In this document: positions 1 to 11,513 of the stretch, in pieces
Numbering within the stretch: the first letter of the stretch is position 1
Layout of the letters: every line of letters begins with the position of its first letter
NCBI GenBank assembly: GCA_031002005.1
Contig: CM061921.1
Span: 148,151,283-148,215,282 of the forward strand
Length of the DNA: 64,000 nucleotides
Reading direction: 5' to 3'
Source: Vandiemenella viatica
Lineage: Eukaryota; Arthropoda; Insecta; Orthoptera; Morabidae
Made by a program: the position numbers and the translations under genes
Notes under the pieces: generated by a model
The model's database searches: none
What the model was told of the DNA's origin: nothing
What the model saw: only the letters and a program-made list of their open reading frames with translations

Positions 1-290
1 GAAGAAAGACCAATCCGAAATAAACCTGCCCTTAGTTAACACCGCCCCCCCCCTTTCCCCCAATATCTCCTCACCTTCGATTGTATTTCTGTTTTAAATA
101 TAGTGGAAATTGATTCTCTTCAAGAGACAGGTTCGACAGGTAGAATGATATAGTGATGGCTTTCCTGTCATATTAAACCGAGCTCGGTGTTGTTTAGGCC
201 CAATTCTTCGTTACCAACAACTTTCTATAGTGCAATTCCTGGCAAAGAAATTGTCAATCCACGCGTACGAAGTCTTGGGTATCAGGTAGT
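1..290 (-). repeat. Fragment of dispersed repeat family D
   Basis: Reverse-strand fragment of a repeat that recurs at 19.2-19.85, 20.2-21.5, 32.9-33.9, 43.6-44.4 and 56.75-56.93 kb. Shared landmarks are a C-run near 43-57, a stretch around 'gaaattgattctcttcaaga', and the end 'cgcgtacgaagtcttgggta', which is the complement of the family start (zacccgcgacttcgtacgcg-like). No protein is encoded. The superfamily is not established from this window. Confidence 0.6.
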
Positions 291-540
291 AAAATAATAA
301 TAATAATTTGACTCATCATCCCAACTTTATCTCCCCTTGATTTATTTAAGTTGCTGGAAATTTTGTGTTTAAATGTGTCTTAAACACTACAGCTGTGGTT
401 CACTTTCCAAAATACACTGATAAGCAAATTTATGATGACAACTTCTCACCAAGAGATTGAATGCCACCTGGTGACATTGTGGATACGTCATGCGCTAAGG
501 AAAGTGTGGAAGGAGAGCAGAGATGCATAGGTGCTATTCA

Positions 541-1850
541 AGCGATGGTGAGTTGGCACACGGGAAAATCCACTGACAAAAGTGACTTTGACAGAGGGCA
601 GATTGTTATGACAAGGCGCGGCCCTTGGGAACGAGCATCTCGAAAACTGGCGAGGCTGGTTGGGTTGTTCGTGTGATACTGTAGAGAGAGCGGTTGAAGG
701 ACGCTGAAACCATTAGTAGACTACACGGTGGTGCACGTCCACGCCTTCATCACAGAACGTGGATGGTCGGAGGCTTTCCCACTTCATAAAGTACAATAAG
801 GTACCATCTAATGTAGATATGATGGCAAGGTACAATGCTGGTACAGGCACAAGTGTTTCGGAGCATATAGTTGAGCGCGCATTGTTTGATATGGAATTTC
901 GCAGCAGACATGTTCCCATGTTGACCCAACGACATCGCCAGTTACGATCGACATCGCCAATCTCGATGATCTCATGATTGGAGCGTAGATCAATGGAAAC
1001 TTGTCACCTGGTCGGAATGACATGGTGACAGAGTTTCAATTGGCTGCGCATTCCGCCCCTGTCGTAGACGCCTTAACCCAGTCCGACAATCCTGCCGGGT
1101 ACAGGGGACCAACAGTTTAACGTGGAATCCGAACCACGGAAGCGTTCTAGCGTACTTCACATTACACAGCAAGTTGTGCCAGAGGTGAAGGCCGGGTTAA
1201 GTTCCTATGAAAATCCCCGGCGAGACAGGGATTCGAACCGGGGAACTTTCGATCTCCAGCCAGATGCCTTAACCACTGAGCCACGAGACCGCTCACCTAG
1301 TCGGATGAATCACATTCCTTGTTACACCAGATCGGTGGTTGCGTCTGGATACGCCGTCTTCCAGGTGATCGGCTGTTCGAAACATGCACCGTGTCATGGA
1401 CGCATGCCTGTGGGGCAGTATTATGCTATGGAGGACATTCACCTCGGCTTCCATGTAATCTGCTGTAGTGATCGAAGGCAACATGACAGCTGTAAACTTC
1501 GTGAAAATTGTTGCGGACATCCTGCATCTCATTATGCTTCATGTCTTCCACGACGACGATGGCATCTTCCAAAAGGATAACTCTCAATGTTACAAGGCCA
1601 GAACCGTGCTACAGTAGCTTTAGGAGCATGATGGTGAACTCATGTTGAAATCTTTGACACTAAAGACGCATGATCGGGTCCAGAACACATCTAGAAAGCT
1701 ATCTGGCCCATACTCCGCCCCAACAAACCACTGGGCCTTAATTTATGTGACTTGTATGTCTCGTGCGTATATAACTGGTGCCAGAAACCCTAAGAATATC
1801 ACCAAGGACTTAACTAATCCATGCCGCACCGAATCGCTGCTATGAATATA
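541..1850 (+). pseudogene. Tc1-like transposase relic, interrupted by a SINE
   Basis: Degenerate transposase of the Tc1/mariner superfamily (cut-and-paste DNA transposition by a DDE enzyme). The N-terminal helix-turn-helix start reads SDFDRGQIVMTRR at about 575-615. After several frameshifts, the first catalytic Asp context appears as TWSDESHSLLHQ at about 1296-1331, immediately after the inserted SINE. The second Asp context is recognisable as FQKDNSQCYKAR near 1565-1605. No third catalytic residue or convincing terminal inverted repeat was found. Stops and frameshifts in all frames make it non-functional. Similar in kind to the element at 48.8-50.2 kb, but older. Confidence 0.75.
1021..1292 (-). 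mobile_element. tRNA-derived SINE, family A, with target-site duplication
   Basis: On the minus strand the head carries a tRNA-like A box (TGGCTCAGTGG) and B box (GGTTCGAATCC), i.e. an internal RNA polymerase III promoter. A shared body follows ('cacaacttgctgtgtaatg'), with no poly-A tail. It lies inside a Tc1 transposase relic. The host sequence is duplicated on both sides: tcacctggtcggaatga at 1004-1020 and tcacctagtcggatga at 1293-1308, which fixes both boundaries. Other family A copies: 6415-6668, 48145-48385 and the split copy at 55915-56290. Confidence 0.9.
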
Positions 1851-2002
1851 TCAGAATTTCCTTCCAGCTGTTTATATTACCAAAGATATATTCCTTATTG
1901 AAATAATATTTTACACAGGTAAATCTTAAGATGAAAACAGTTTTATACAAATCAGTTGATAACTATGCGAGTATACGTGATCACGGAAGTTCTGCATCTG
2001 TC

Positions 2003-2212
2003 ACCGAGCGTGGTGGGTGAGTGGTTGACGCTCTGACCTCGCATACTGGAGGACGCCGGTTTGAATCCCCGTCCGGATATCCAGATTTGGGCGAACGCCG
2101 GGGAAGTTCCTTCAAAAGGCCATGAGCGATTTTCTTCCCGTTCCTTGTCCCCAGTTCTTTCCCGTCTCTAATGACCTCGACGTTGATGAGGCGTGAAGCC
2201 TGTAAGAAAAAA
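2003..2212 (+). mobile_element. tRNA-derived SINE, family B (tail i)
   Basis: Begins accgagcgtggtgggtgag, with a B box GGTTTGAATCCCC. The body is shared with the copies at 10.1, 34.2, 44.8, 46.4, 48.9, 54.3, 55.2, 55.5 and 56.3 kb. The tail is of the 'gacctcgacg..gaggcg' type followed by an A-rich end. About 30 bases of the body ('ttttccatggtttcccc' region) are deleted compared with the other copies. Confidence 0.88.
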
Positions 2213-2239
2213 TCAACCAATCAGCAACTGAAATTCGTT

Positions 2240-3870
2240 ACTCTCAGTGTTTCAAAGTTACGTTCTATTATTATTATTTTATTTTTATTATTATTATTAT
2301 TACAGCTTTATCAATCCTTATTTCAGGATATAGCCTCTTTATGCCAAATGAGTTATACATTACAATTTAATAAAAAATTGTAATACATAAATTGTAATAT
2401 ATCCTGTTATTCATGTTTGTTATACAAAATTTCATATTCATTACTTACACTGCACACTGATTAAAGCAAGTAAAGAAACACAACAATGAAAACATGAATC
2501 TAGAATTTCTGTACTGTTTTCAAGCGTGATTGGTATTGGAAAATAGAATCCAAATTCGTTTCGAATTTACATTTACCTTTGAACCATCATTAATACGGGA
2601 AACAGAATTAATAAACCAAAATGGAAAAAACAGTTACAATAAAAAACTATTTGCTTCAGAACAAAAAGAACAGAGAAAAGTAGACCTGTGCCCCCTTACC
2701 TAGACTTCCTATATAGAAGGTCATAAACAATGCCGACTTTCAGCTCTGGTGACATTACGGTACAGTGTCTCGGTCAGGCTTCCAACAGCGAATCAAGAAC
2801 AACAAATACAGGCTCTATGGCAATATCACGTATCACGTGCACCCAGCTATCTGCAAAAAATTTCCGAGGTAACTCAGTTCTCTTGCTGTCAAACTATACC
2901 CTGGGAAACCCAGCAAAATCCTACTAGTCATCTACCCACGCACAAGTTGGTAAAGTATGAAACTTATACGCTTTGGCAATAGATACCTTTCGCAATAGTT
3001 CGAAGTATCAAATTCTTCTTTTCTGGCAAACTGAGAACAAATGAATAATATATTCAACTTGCTTTATGAGCAATAGCTTCAGTCAATTTATTACGGGAAA
3101 TAGGGAAAGAGTTCAAGAATTTCCATTTAAATTTAAAAATTTACTATTAGTAATGTCAGTGACTCACCTATCAAAATACCTTTTCCAGATTTTTACTGAT
3201 ATAATATAATTAACGCATTCATCCATCAATGTGTAGCGATTTTAGAGAAGTTTTAATCATTTTTTAATTTTCAGGTAATGGGAAAACAAGAAAACATCCT
3301 ATGTTTGAGGCAGCAATACGTGAAATATAGTGCTCAAATTACTTAGCTGACACCTGTCATGATATTCATACTCGAAATATTTCTAACGCGATTCTAAGAC
3401 TTTTGTGAAATGTAATGCACCTCTAAAATCTTCTGTTGAAATCCAATGTGTATTCCTTTATGTCTGCGAAATAAAAGCAAAGTTAAAATATTATCAGCAG
3501 ATTCGCCAATTGCACCCATTTGCCAAGGTGCGGTTGTACCTCCCCAAACAATCGTGTTGGTACCATAACGCGCTCAGCCACACTGCTAGGTAACATTTTA
3601 TAATATTTTCTCCGAAATACAACAAAGCATTTTTGGTAATACTTCAGTTCGATGCGAGCAGTTATAGCGAATATCATTTTCCCGTGACTCTGAGCACTGC
3701 GGATGAGTATCAGAAAAACAATACATGCATGTTGCTGATGACTTTCCGCTCAATATTGCTATCATCAGTAGTCAAAAATCACGATCGAAACGCCACCTTT
3801 TAAATACGATTACATACTGAAGCGGCAGAAATCATTACGAATATAACATTGTTTTTGACAGATTATTTTG
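2240..3870. other. No gene recognised; short (TTA)n microsatellite
   Basis: AT-rich sequence with short unrelated open frames only. A TTA/TTTA-rich tract lies at about 2265-2302. I see no transposon ends, tRNA boxes or conserved protein motifs in the rest. Confidence 0.6.
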
Positions 3871-3880
3871 GCAGCATTGG

Positions 3881-4866
3881 ATGATTATTGATAGGTTACT
3901 TCGGAAACTTCGCGGTTACGGCATATCTAGACAAATATGCGACTGGGTTGCAGACTTCCTGAAGGGCAGAACACAGTGTGTAGTTCTCGACAGTGAGCGT
4001 TCATCACTTACTGAAGTGGGTTCTGGAGTTCCCCAGGGAAGCATGTTAGGGCCTCTGTTGTTTCTCATATACATCAATGATCTATGCGACATAATAGGGG
4101 GGATGAAAAGATTATTTGCCGATGATGCTATTATTTATCGTGAAATCAAAACCCAGGACGACTGCGCTTTGTTACAAGACGATATTATGAAAATAATTGC
4201 GTGGTGTAAAAGATTGGTAGTTGGAGTTAAACGCTAAAAAGTGCCAAGTCATGCGTGTAAGTGAGAAGGTGACACCATTTAACTATGAATATGCAATTAA
4301 TGGCACTGTCCTTAGAACGGTAGATTCCGCTAAATACCTAGGGGTAACAATTCGTAATAATTTGTCGTGGAATGAGCATATCGAGAATGTAATGGGAAAA
4401 GCAAATCGCCGATTTCTAGGTCGTAATTTAAATCAATGCACTCAGGAAGTTAAATCGATTGTATTTAAGTCACTAGTACGTCCTCACTTAGAGTTTTGTT
4501 GTTCTGTATGGGGTCCCCATCAAAAGGGGTTAATGGAGGCTTTAGAGAAGGTCCAAAGGAGAGCCGCCCGATTCGTGACAGGTATATATAGTTGGAGGGA
4601 AAGCGTAAGTGTGATGTTGAAGGAGTTAGGTTGGAAAGACCTGGAACACCGAAGGCGTTGCTCTCGACGGAAGCTAATTGAAAAATTCACTGACAGACGT
4701 ATTTCGGAATGACAGCCAGCAAATATTGCTACCAGCAACATTCATATCTCGGAATGACCGCGAAAATAAGATAAGAGAAATCAGGGCCAGAACCTATTCA
4801 TTTTTGTACTCATTTTTCCCAAGAGCGATTAGGGAATGGAATAGAAAGTATTTACCGGGCGAGTAA
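3881..4866 (+). pseudogene. LINE reverse transcriptase C-terminal part (CR1-like)
   Basis: Reverse transcriptase of a non-LTR retrotransposon, which copies element RNA into the target site. Visible RT motifs: SGVPQGSMLGPLLFLIYIND (motif B) at about 4022-4081 and RLFADDAIIYRE (motif C, catalytic FADD) at about 4108-4143. The thumb follows (AKYLGVTI; KSLVRPHLEFCCSVWGPHQK; LEKVQRRAARFVTG). The C-terminal SFFPRAIREWN ends near 4866. A frameshift near 4220-4236 joins two frames and another lies near 4680-4710. The endonuclease and the first RT motifs are missing through 5' truncation. Inactive copy. Confidence 0.88.
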
Positions 4867-4899
4867 ACTTAAAATCCGACAGGAGTAGCTTTCGATAAA

Positions 4900-5102
4900 G
4901 CACTCCAGCCATCCTGATCTGGGTTTTCCATGGTTTTCCCAGATCACTGCACGCGAATGCGGGGATGGTTCCTCACAATAGCCCATGGGCGCCTCCTGCC
5001 ATATCCCTTATATCCCTTCCAAACTATAACCCTTTTCGATAGGTGCAATGCACCCTCCGCCACACACTTTTAGTGAATCACGGAGTAATAATAATAATAA
5101 TG
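4900..5102 (+). other. LINE 3' UTR homologous to SINE body and tail
   Basis: Collinear with the reverse complement of the SINE at 55495-55781 from 'ccagccatcc' onward: the 'ttttccatggttttcccagat' region, 'gcgaatgcggggatgg', then 'gataggtgcaatgcaccc', 'tccgccacacacttttagtg' and 'aatcacggag', ending in a trinucleotide microsatellite. Such shared 3' ends are the recognition sequence of partner LINE reverse transcriptases in known SINE/LINE pairs. That role is inferred here. Confidence 0.8.
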
Positions 5103-5104
5103 AC

Positions 5105-6410
5105 TCCTATCTTTTAATACATTTTGTCACACTGTGTCAAAGACCTCCATATTCACTGGTGCGTCAGGAGGAGAAGGAGTGCGTGGAGCGAGGAAGCTGG
5201 CTGACTGTCTCGTAATATATTGCATAACATCCGCCTACCCAGCGGGTCCCCTTGTCTGACTACATAACTTGTGCGTACCTCAAAACTTGACCCTTTACAG
5301 CGTCTGTGCTCAGAACATGCTGGCTACTGGTGACTAACTTTACGTCTCATATTTAGGTTTCCGCGGCGTCTGTTTTGCCCCTCCATTCCGTGACTGTTCC
5401 AATACTGTTTTACATTTCTCACTATCTCGCATCTAATGACTGCTGACTGCATGTGCCTCCAATGTCCTATCGTCTCCAGATATTCGAGAAAACTTGTGGT
5501 CCCTCTGAATAAAATTCCTGTTTCGCACGCATCCTACAGCAACATTATCGGTGATTACCCTAACATATCAGTACTTATAACGGCCATCATACCCAGATCT
5601 TTAATTAAATTGTATTTTAAGAATCATTTGTAACAACCTGTGAGTTCAGTAAATATGGTTTTGTATATTTTTTTTTACAATTAATAGTGAATTTGAGTAA
5701 ATGAACGTTGTTTTATTAGAAGAAACTATGTAAACACTATTTATTACGTTCAAGGACAGTACCATGCATGAAACATTTTAAAAGTTTGTAATTCTAAGTA
5801 TTGAGGTGAGTTACGATGTTTAGAGGACAATTTGTTACAGTTTCGACTGATTTATGTATATAATTTTGTGTGTAAATATCTTTAATTGTCATTTATGTGC
5901 ATTTCATAATGATTGTGAATGATTTTGTATTAATTCTGATTGTTTTATTGTGATTTTAATTATTTAAGAATTGTTAGAATCCCAGAAACGTCGGTCTGAA
6001 GTCTTTGAATTATTCCGGAATTTTCTGTGAAACCTATATAAGCGATCCGCAGAGACGAGGTTTAGTATTGTATTCAGTATTCAAAGTACTGTGAGTAGTA
6101 GTTTTTTGAATGTTGTAATCACTGGAGCATTTATTTACGATGGCACCTAGTATCTTTGGAGTCTGATCTCTTAAAAGCAGGTAAACAAACTTGAATCTGA
6201 ATTTTCTTGGACTAATTATTTCATTTTTTTAAACGAGATATCTATCATGGCGAACGCGACAGGACTGAACAGCCAGAAATAGTAATTAGCTAGATACCTA
6301 TCAAACTGTAATAACTGTAGGTACAGGAAAATGATCTTTTTATGCTAAAAAGATGAGCTTGGCGATCAACCAGAAGGTTGGTTAGATCCACCTGAAGGAT
6401 GTATACTTAA
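5105..6410. other. No gene recognised
   Basis: AT-rich intergenic sequence. Short open frames lack recognisable domains, and I see no transposon termini or tRNA-like boxes. Confidence 0.55.
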
Positions 6411-6414
6411 CCTG

Positions 6415-6668
6415 GTATTGGAGGTAGCGTGGTCAGTTCCTTTCCTCCTTACCTAATCTAACACGCTAATTCTACCGGGTAAAGGGGACATACAGTTAAA
6501 AATAGAATTTTAATCACAGAAGCTTTCGGGTTTAATTCAAATTTCACAGCAAGCTGTGCCAGAAGTGAAGGTCTGGTTAAGGGCTATGAAAATCCCCGCC
6601 GAGACTGGGATTCGAACCGGGGACCTTTCGATCTCCAGCCAGGCGCCTTAGCTACCAGGCTGCTCTTA
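6415..6668 (-). mobile_element. tRNA-derived SINE, family A
   Basis: Minus-strand copy with B box GGTTCGAATCCCAG (complement at about 6609-6622), a head 'ctggctggagatcgaaag', the family body 'cacagcttgctgtgaaat', and a distal part ending near the 'ctacctccaatacc' complement. The 5' part of the tRNA-like head is eroded. No clear target-site duplication was found. Confidence 0.8.
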
Positions 6669-6669
6669 T

Positions 6670-8211
6670 TAAGTTTTCGGATAGAAACTGTGCTATATAG
6701 AAGTATCACAAATAACGCTTCTGAAAATTAACTGTGGTAGCGGGCGTATCAGCAAAATACAATTCGGAGAAGCATTCAGTTTTAATCTTTGTGTTGTGTT
6801 ATTTTGTTAAAGATCGGAAACATACCCACTTCTTTTAATTTCGTATGTTTGGCTTATAATGTATTAATTGCTAAACTTTGTACGAAAGACAAAATTAGTG
6901 CTTAGGAATCAACACAACAATTTTGTTGCCGAAATATAAACAGCAAGTTTTTACCAGTGTCCAGTTCTGACCCACGTGTATCGGCTGCCCCTGAACGCGA
7001 TTTTTAAGCGGTTTTCCGCGAATGCTCGTATAGTCCCCAATTTTCGTGTCATAAACTACACATTTCACAAAAAAAAATATTTACCTATCATGGAGAACAT
7101 AAATTACACGAATCACAGACAGATGGCAGCACTTAAGCTACCCCATTAGAACAGGCTCCATCTGGCATGTGGGAGGGTCACCAATCCAGCACTGAAGCAG
7201 GCGCAGTATCTACGCTTCACATCCTTACAGATTCGTGGTGATCGGTACTAAGATGCCTCATCAGTTCATGATTGAAAACTGCTGACAAATAACAATTATT
7301 TTACATGATGAAATGCATTACTGTATACTGTTGGTTGACCATGATTATACGTACGGAGTATGGGATTGTCTTCGTAGTTTTGCATAATAGGTTGAATAAG
7401 TTGCAGGAGAAAATAAATCGAGGACACATCATGGCGCTGGGATGCATATGATGATGGTAGTACGAGCCTAGGAAATGAAGGCTGCTAAGAAGGACTTTGA
7501 TAGCCGTCCTTGGCTTCGAATATTCGGAAACAGCAAATATTTCTGGAGAAAAAGATCTTATTGCATATTCTTGTTGTTCTACCGGGATAATGAGATGAAA
7601 TAATTATTCCTTTCTTAAAGTTCTTATAAATTAGAATAACATAATGTTGTAGCAGTAATAATTACGATAATTCCTTTTTTATTATAAACATATTTTAAGA
7701 GGTATATTATATCTGCTTACTAAACATAAGTATATTTACCCAGAGACAAAGCTTTCTATGGCCACAGTTCGCACAGGGGAACAACTGTGAATAGCCTGAA
7801 ATGTGCCGGTTGGGTACCACGTGAAGTACCTCACTTAATGAGTATGGCTAATTATTTAATTAACATAAATTGTGAGTGCGTAGTTCTTTGACCAGACTGA
7901 TCTCACGCATAAAAATGAATTGTGAAACATCCAAAAGAATTTATTTGATTTGCTAACAAGTTATAAATGTGTCGTTTATAAACTGAAAGTGATTAATTTT
8001 AACGCTGCAACACTTCAACCCTTATTAAAATGCGTCATTAGCAAAAATACTAACTTAAACGTAACATTTATGCTGAAAATAAACTAAAGGATTATTTGAG
8101 AAACAGTTAACTTTTATATATATATACATATCATTTTGATACATCCCATTTTGGTGTGATCTTTGTGTAAAGGGAAAAGAATTTATAAATCCTTTTTAGT
8201 GTGCTCTGAGG
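6670..8211. other. No gene recognised
   Basis: AT-rich sequence without a supported coding region. No terminal repeats or RT/transposase motifs are visible. Confidence 0.55.
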
Positions 8212-8316
<105 letters not shown>

Positions 8317-8762
8317 GAGGCGAACGTCACGTGACCTACAGAGATGACTGTCTGATGTTTATGGATAAACTATCGGCAAGACTAATTCACTGAAGTTGGC
8401 ACATTTGGAGATTATTGATATATGCAAGACTGTTCTGATATGATTTGGCAACTGAATTTGAGACTGGCACAAGTACGGTAGGATATAAATGGATTGTTCA
8501 TTTGTGTGCGTGTCTTTTTTTTTTAATGTAATCGATAGTCGATCTCAGACTTTCATGTTCTGGAGCTAAGATAGTAATTTAAGATGTTTATGTTAAAGAT
8601 AGTCGTTGAAATCTTACTTACTGATATAATGGATCAGTAAGTTGTTAATGTATATGTATTTTACACAAAGTAATCTCCCTACTTCGGTTATAATTACCTA
8701 GATCGAAATATAAGTGACTAATAATAAATCTTAAGGAATAAAGAAAGTACAATTAACCGGTA

Positions 8763-8765
8763 CAC

Positions 8766-8832
<67 letters not shown>
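8763..8832 (+). repeat. Compound microsatellite (TA)n(TG)n
   Basis: Pure dinucleotide tract: about 9 TA followed by about 26 TG. Nothing else is supported around it. Confidence 0.95.
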
Positions 8833-8834
8833 CT

Positions 8835-10080
8835 AATTTGAGCTAATTAACAACTTCTTACGGCATCCGAGGGTCATTGTCACGTCTATAGAAACAGTTT
8901 CTCATAGTAGGCTACGTTCAAAACAATGTATTGTGTTAAACATTAAAATGCTGAAGTTTTAATTTGAAGAATTTGCTGTTCATATTCAGCCTTTGCCAGG
9001 TAGCCAGGTGCCGCAGTGTAAGTATCGATCGTTCTCATCGCAGAACCAGTATACCACTCAGAGGCTGTCGATGAAAAGATTTGAAGAGGTGGCTGAAGAT
9101 GCTCTCTAGACATGCGAAAAAGCGGTAGGGCCGCCAGCGTGTAGGATCGATGGAGTGAACGAAAATCCCTCCCTTGCAGGTAAATCATCTGACGGGAGTT
9201 TCAATCTGCCGGGATGTAGTCTTCATTTCGCTGCCATCGACCACCCTAGACACCAAGGAAGCAAGTAATTATTCCTCAGACGCATTAACTCCCGTCTACC
9301 CTGCTACCGGCGTCTGCTGGGATACACACAGCACCAACACAGCGTGCAATGAGCGCAGTCGGAGTAGGAGATCTGATTAAACTCTAATCGAATATTTTTT
9401 CGGAGTATCGCATGCAATGTGTGTGTATCTCCCAAACCGGTAACAAGAGCAGCGGAAGCTATCTGACCAGCCCTTGTCAGCTTTGTAGGTCCGAGTCTGG
9501 ACACCGCAATTTAGATATTTTAATCAAGTTTGGAGTTATTCAAATTATCCATACCATGTTTTGCATACGAGTTTATAAAAGCAAATTTGTAATGGTGAGT
9601 AAGGGAATAGCATCTGTATACATGACAAAATTATTACTACTACATTAAAAAAAAAAAAATCTAAACCAGTTTTGAATGCGAGCGTTATAGTACCATCTTA
9701 TTATGTCTTTCCAGAAGCTAAGGGTAAAAAAACACAGAAGGATGATTGTGGACCTTATCGAAGCGGTATACTTAGCCTGTTATTCGAGATAGAAATTTTC
9801 TGCGTACGGAAGTATCTCTGTTCTGACTACAGAGTTATCACGGTCTGGGATTCAAGCCTGGGGCCTGATAACGGTTAGTATGTCGTTTTTCGAAAACCTA
9901 GGAAAATTATGGGAAAACACGAAACACATCAAAACCAAACATATACGCTTCGAAAATATGTCCTGCTTTAGATTAGCTCCTCAGCTAATGACCCGCTTTA
10001 AATAGAAAGTAAAGAAAAAGGTAATCGGCCGACTGGAACCAGAATTAATGTAATCCATTATTAATTGTTTTTCCTTACTG
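8835..10080. other. No gene recognised
   Basis: Mixed-composition sequence with several 60-80 codon open frames on both strands but no recognisable domain. The 9000-9400 part is less AT-rich than its surroundings and may be an old repeat. Confidence 0.5.
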
Positions 10081-10084
10081 TTTT

Positions 10085-10240
10085 ACGCCTCTTCTTCTTA
10101 CGTCGAGGTTTATCCCGGAATGTGCCCGGTGTGATTTTGGGAAACCATGAAATTCAGAAATTTGGATGGGCGGATGGGGATTTGAAATCGCGTCTTTCCA
10201 AATGCCAGGCCATAGCGTTACTTCACACCTGCCCAGCTCG
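10085..10240 (-). mobile_element. Degenerate SINE family B (tail i)
   Basis: Minus-strand relic. Head complement 'cacacctgcccagctcgg', B-box region 'ggggatttgaaatc', body 'gattttgggaaaccatgaaa', and tail complement 'gcctcttcttcttacgtcga' corresponding to the 'gacctcgacg..gaggcg' tail. Clearly older than the copies at 46.35 and 48.9 kb. Confidence 0.7.
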
Positions 10241-10241
10241 G

Positions 10242-10865
10242 AGAAGCGAAAGCATCCAAATAAAGATGAACAACATCGTCACAGCATGTATAAGTGACAT
10301 GTGTAATAAATAGCACTAGTTATCAATGTACTATGTGGAGAATAAAGTCCAGAGGGGAGAAATGGAATATGTAGTAGTTGAGGTATAGCCATTGTAATGT
10401 CCTGAATACATTTAATCAATTCACATTTAACTTTCAAGATATTTATTTCATTATTTACATATCTTACACACTGATGCAAGTTCACAAATTTTACATGCAA
10501 TTTTTATTTATTTATTTTAACATCCTTAAATGCTTAAAAAAAATTCAAATGTTTCTTTCCTTTCCGACGTACTAAAATGTCATTGTTCGAATTGCACGCA
10601 ACATAGGAAGCTGGTCGTCGATAGTGATGCAATTTCGTTCTTCAACCGCAGATAAATATTTTGAAGGCAATTTTCTCGAGCCAATTTCTATCCTAGTCTG
10701 TGAAACCGAACCTATTATGTACCTGTTATTGGTTTCGGTCTACTTCGGGACTCATTCACACATAATTTAGCAACTATTCTCTTCTTAGACTTTGTTGTTT
10801 TCACAAACAAGTAAAACACTCTTTTACAAATGTGGCTCTAGTTATATATCAGATTGTTGCAAGTA
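10242..10865. other. No gene recognised
   Basis: AT-rich sequence immediately left of the pogo element; no supported features. Confidence 0.5.
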
Positions 10866-11110
10866 CAGTATAACTCCAATTATTCGAATCAATTGGAACC
10901 GGACCCCATTCGGATAATTCATTTCTTTCCGAAAGAAGGTTTATTTTAATTATTTACTGTATGTATGTCGAAAATTGGAGAAAAAATTATTTTTAAAGAA
11001 AAAGAGCTTTTAATTAATTAAATGAAAAGGCAACACTTTTACATCTTATGCTTACTTACAAGTGCTGTACATTAGTACAGTATGTACGTACGTACCGTAC
11101 TGTAAATAAG

Positions 11111-11513
11111 TCATTGCTTGCTGAACATCTCGGTCAAATTAAGCTGTCTGACTGTATTCATTCGTTTTCTGGCAGCAAAGTCACGCATCCGCTTGACTGA
11201 GAAGTTGCATGTGGTCACACTCAGGTTGACGCTCCATTTCAACACAGTTTCAAGGACAGCAAATGCTTGACTAGCTGATGGTTCAACTTCGACATTAAGA
11301 TCATCTTCTTCCCCGACACTGTGTTCGCTCACACTTTCTATAAGTTCATAATCATTTAGAAAGTCATACCCTGGGTCTGACGAATCAAACACCACCCACT
11401 CTCCTATATCTTCAGCACTAACTTCTGAACATCCAGGAATTTTCAAAAGAATGTTTCTGAATTCCTCAACTGACACGTCATCCCCATTTCTCGTGTCTCT
11501 TCCCTTTTCGTCT
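11111..11513 (-). pseudogene. pogo/Tigger transposase C-terminal fragment
   Basis: About 134 codons open on the minus strand, ending at 11111. The acidic stretch (VSAEDIGEWVVFDSS, SEHSVGEEDDLNVEVEP) is followed by a leucine-rich part (SASQAFAVLETVLKWSVN) and a basic end (RMRDFAARKRMN ... LTEMFSK). That layout is typical of the C-terminal tails of pogo/Tigger transposases. The catalytic DDE domain is absent: upstream sequence is replaced by the LINE 3' end. An open frame runs across this junction up to 11662, but its first ~50 codons are LINE 3' UTR, so it is not one natural protein. Confidence 0.6.

Larger units (their letters stand above)
3875..5102 (+). mobile_element. 5'-truncated CR1-like LINE, subfamily with (TAA)n tail
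   Basis: Non-LTR retrotransposon fragment. It contains the reverse transcriptase palm from just after motif A through the C-terminus, a roughly 200-bp 3' UTR, and a 3' end 'cacggag' followed by (taa)n. The protein is close in sequence to the LINE at 24025-28287, but the 3' UTR differs. The last ~50 bases before the microsatellite and the upstream body match the SINE at 55495-55781, marking this LINE family as the probable partner of that SINE. Confidence 0.85.

Noticed and set aside
1200..1292. Possible functional tRNA genes at SINE heads (also 6600, 33600, 48320, 55920)
   Set aside because: A and B boxes are present, but the sequences do not close a proper acceptor stem and are followed by shared SINE bodies or lie inside repeat D.
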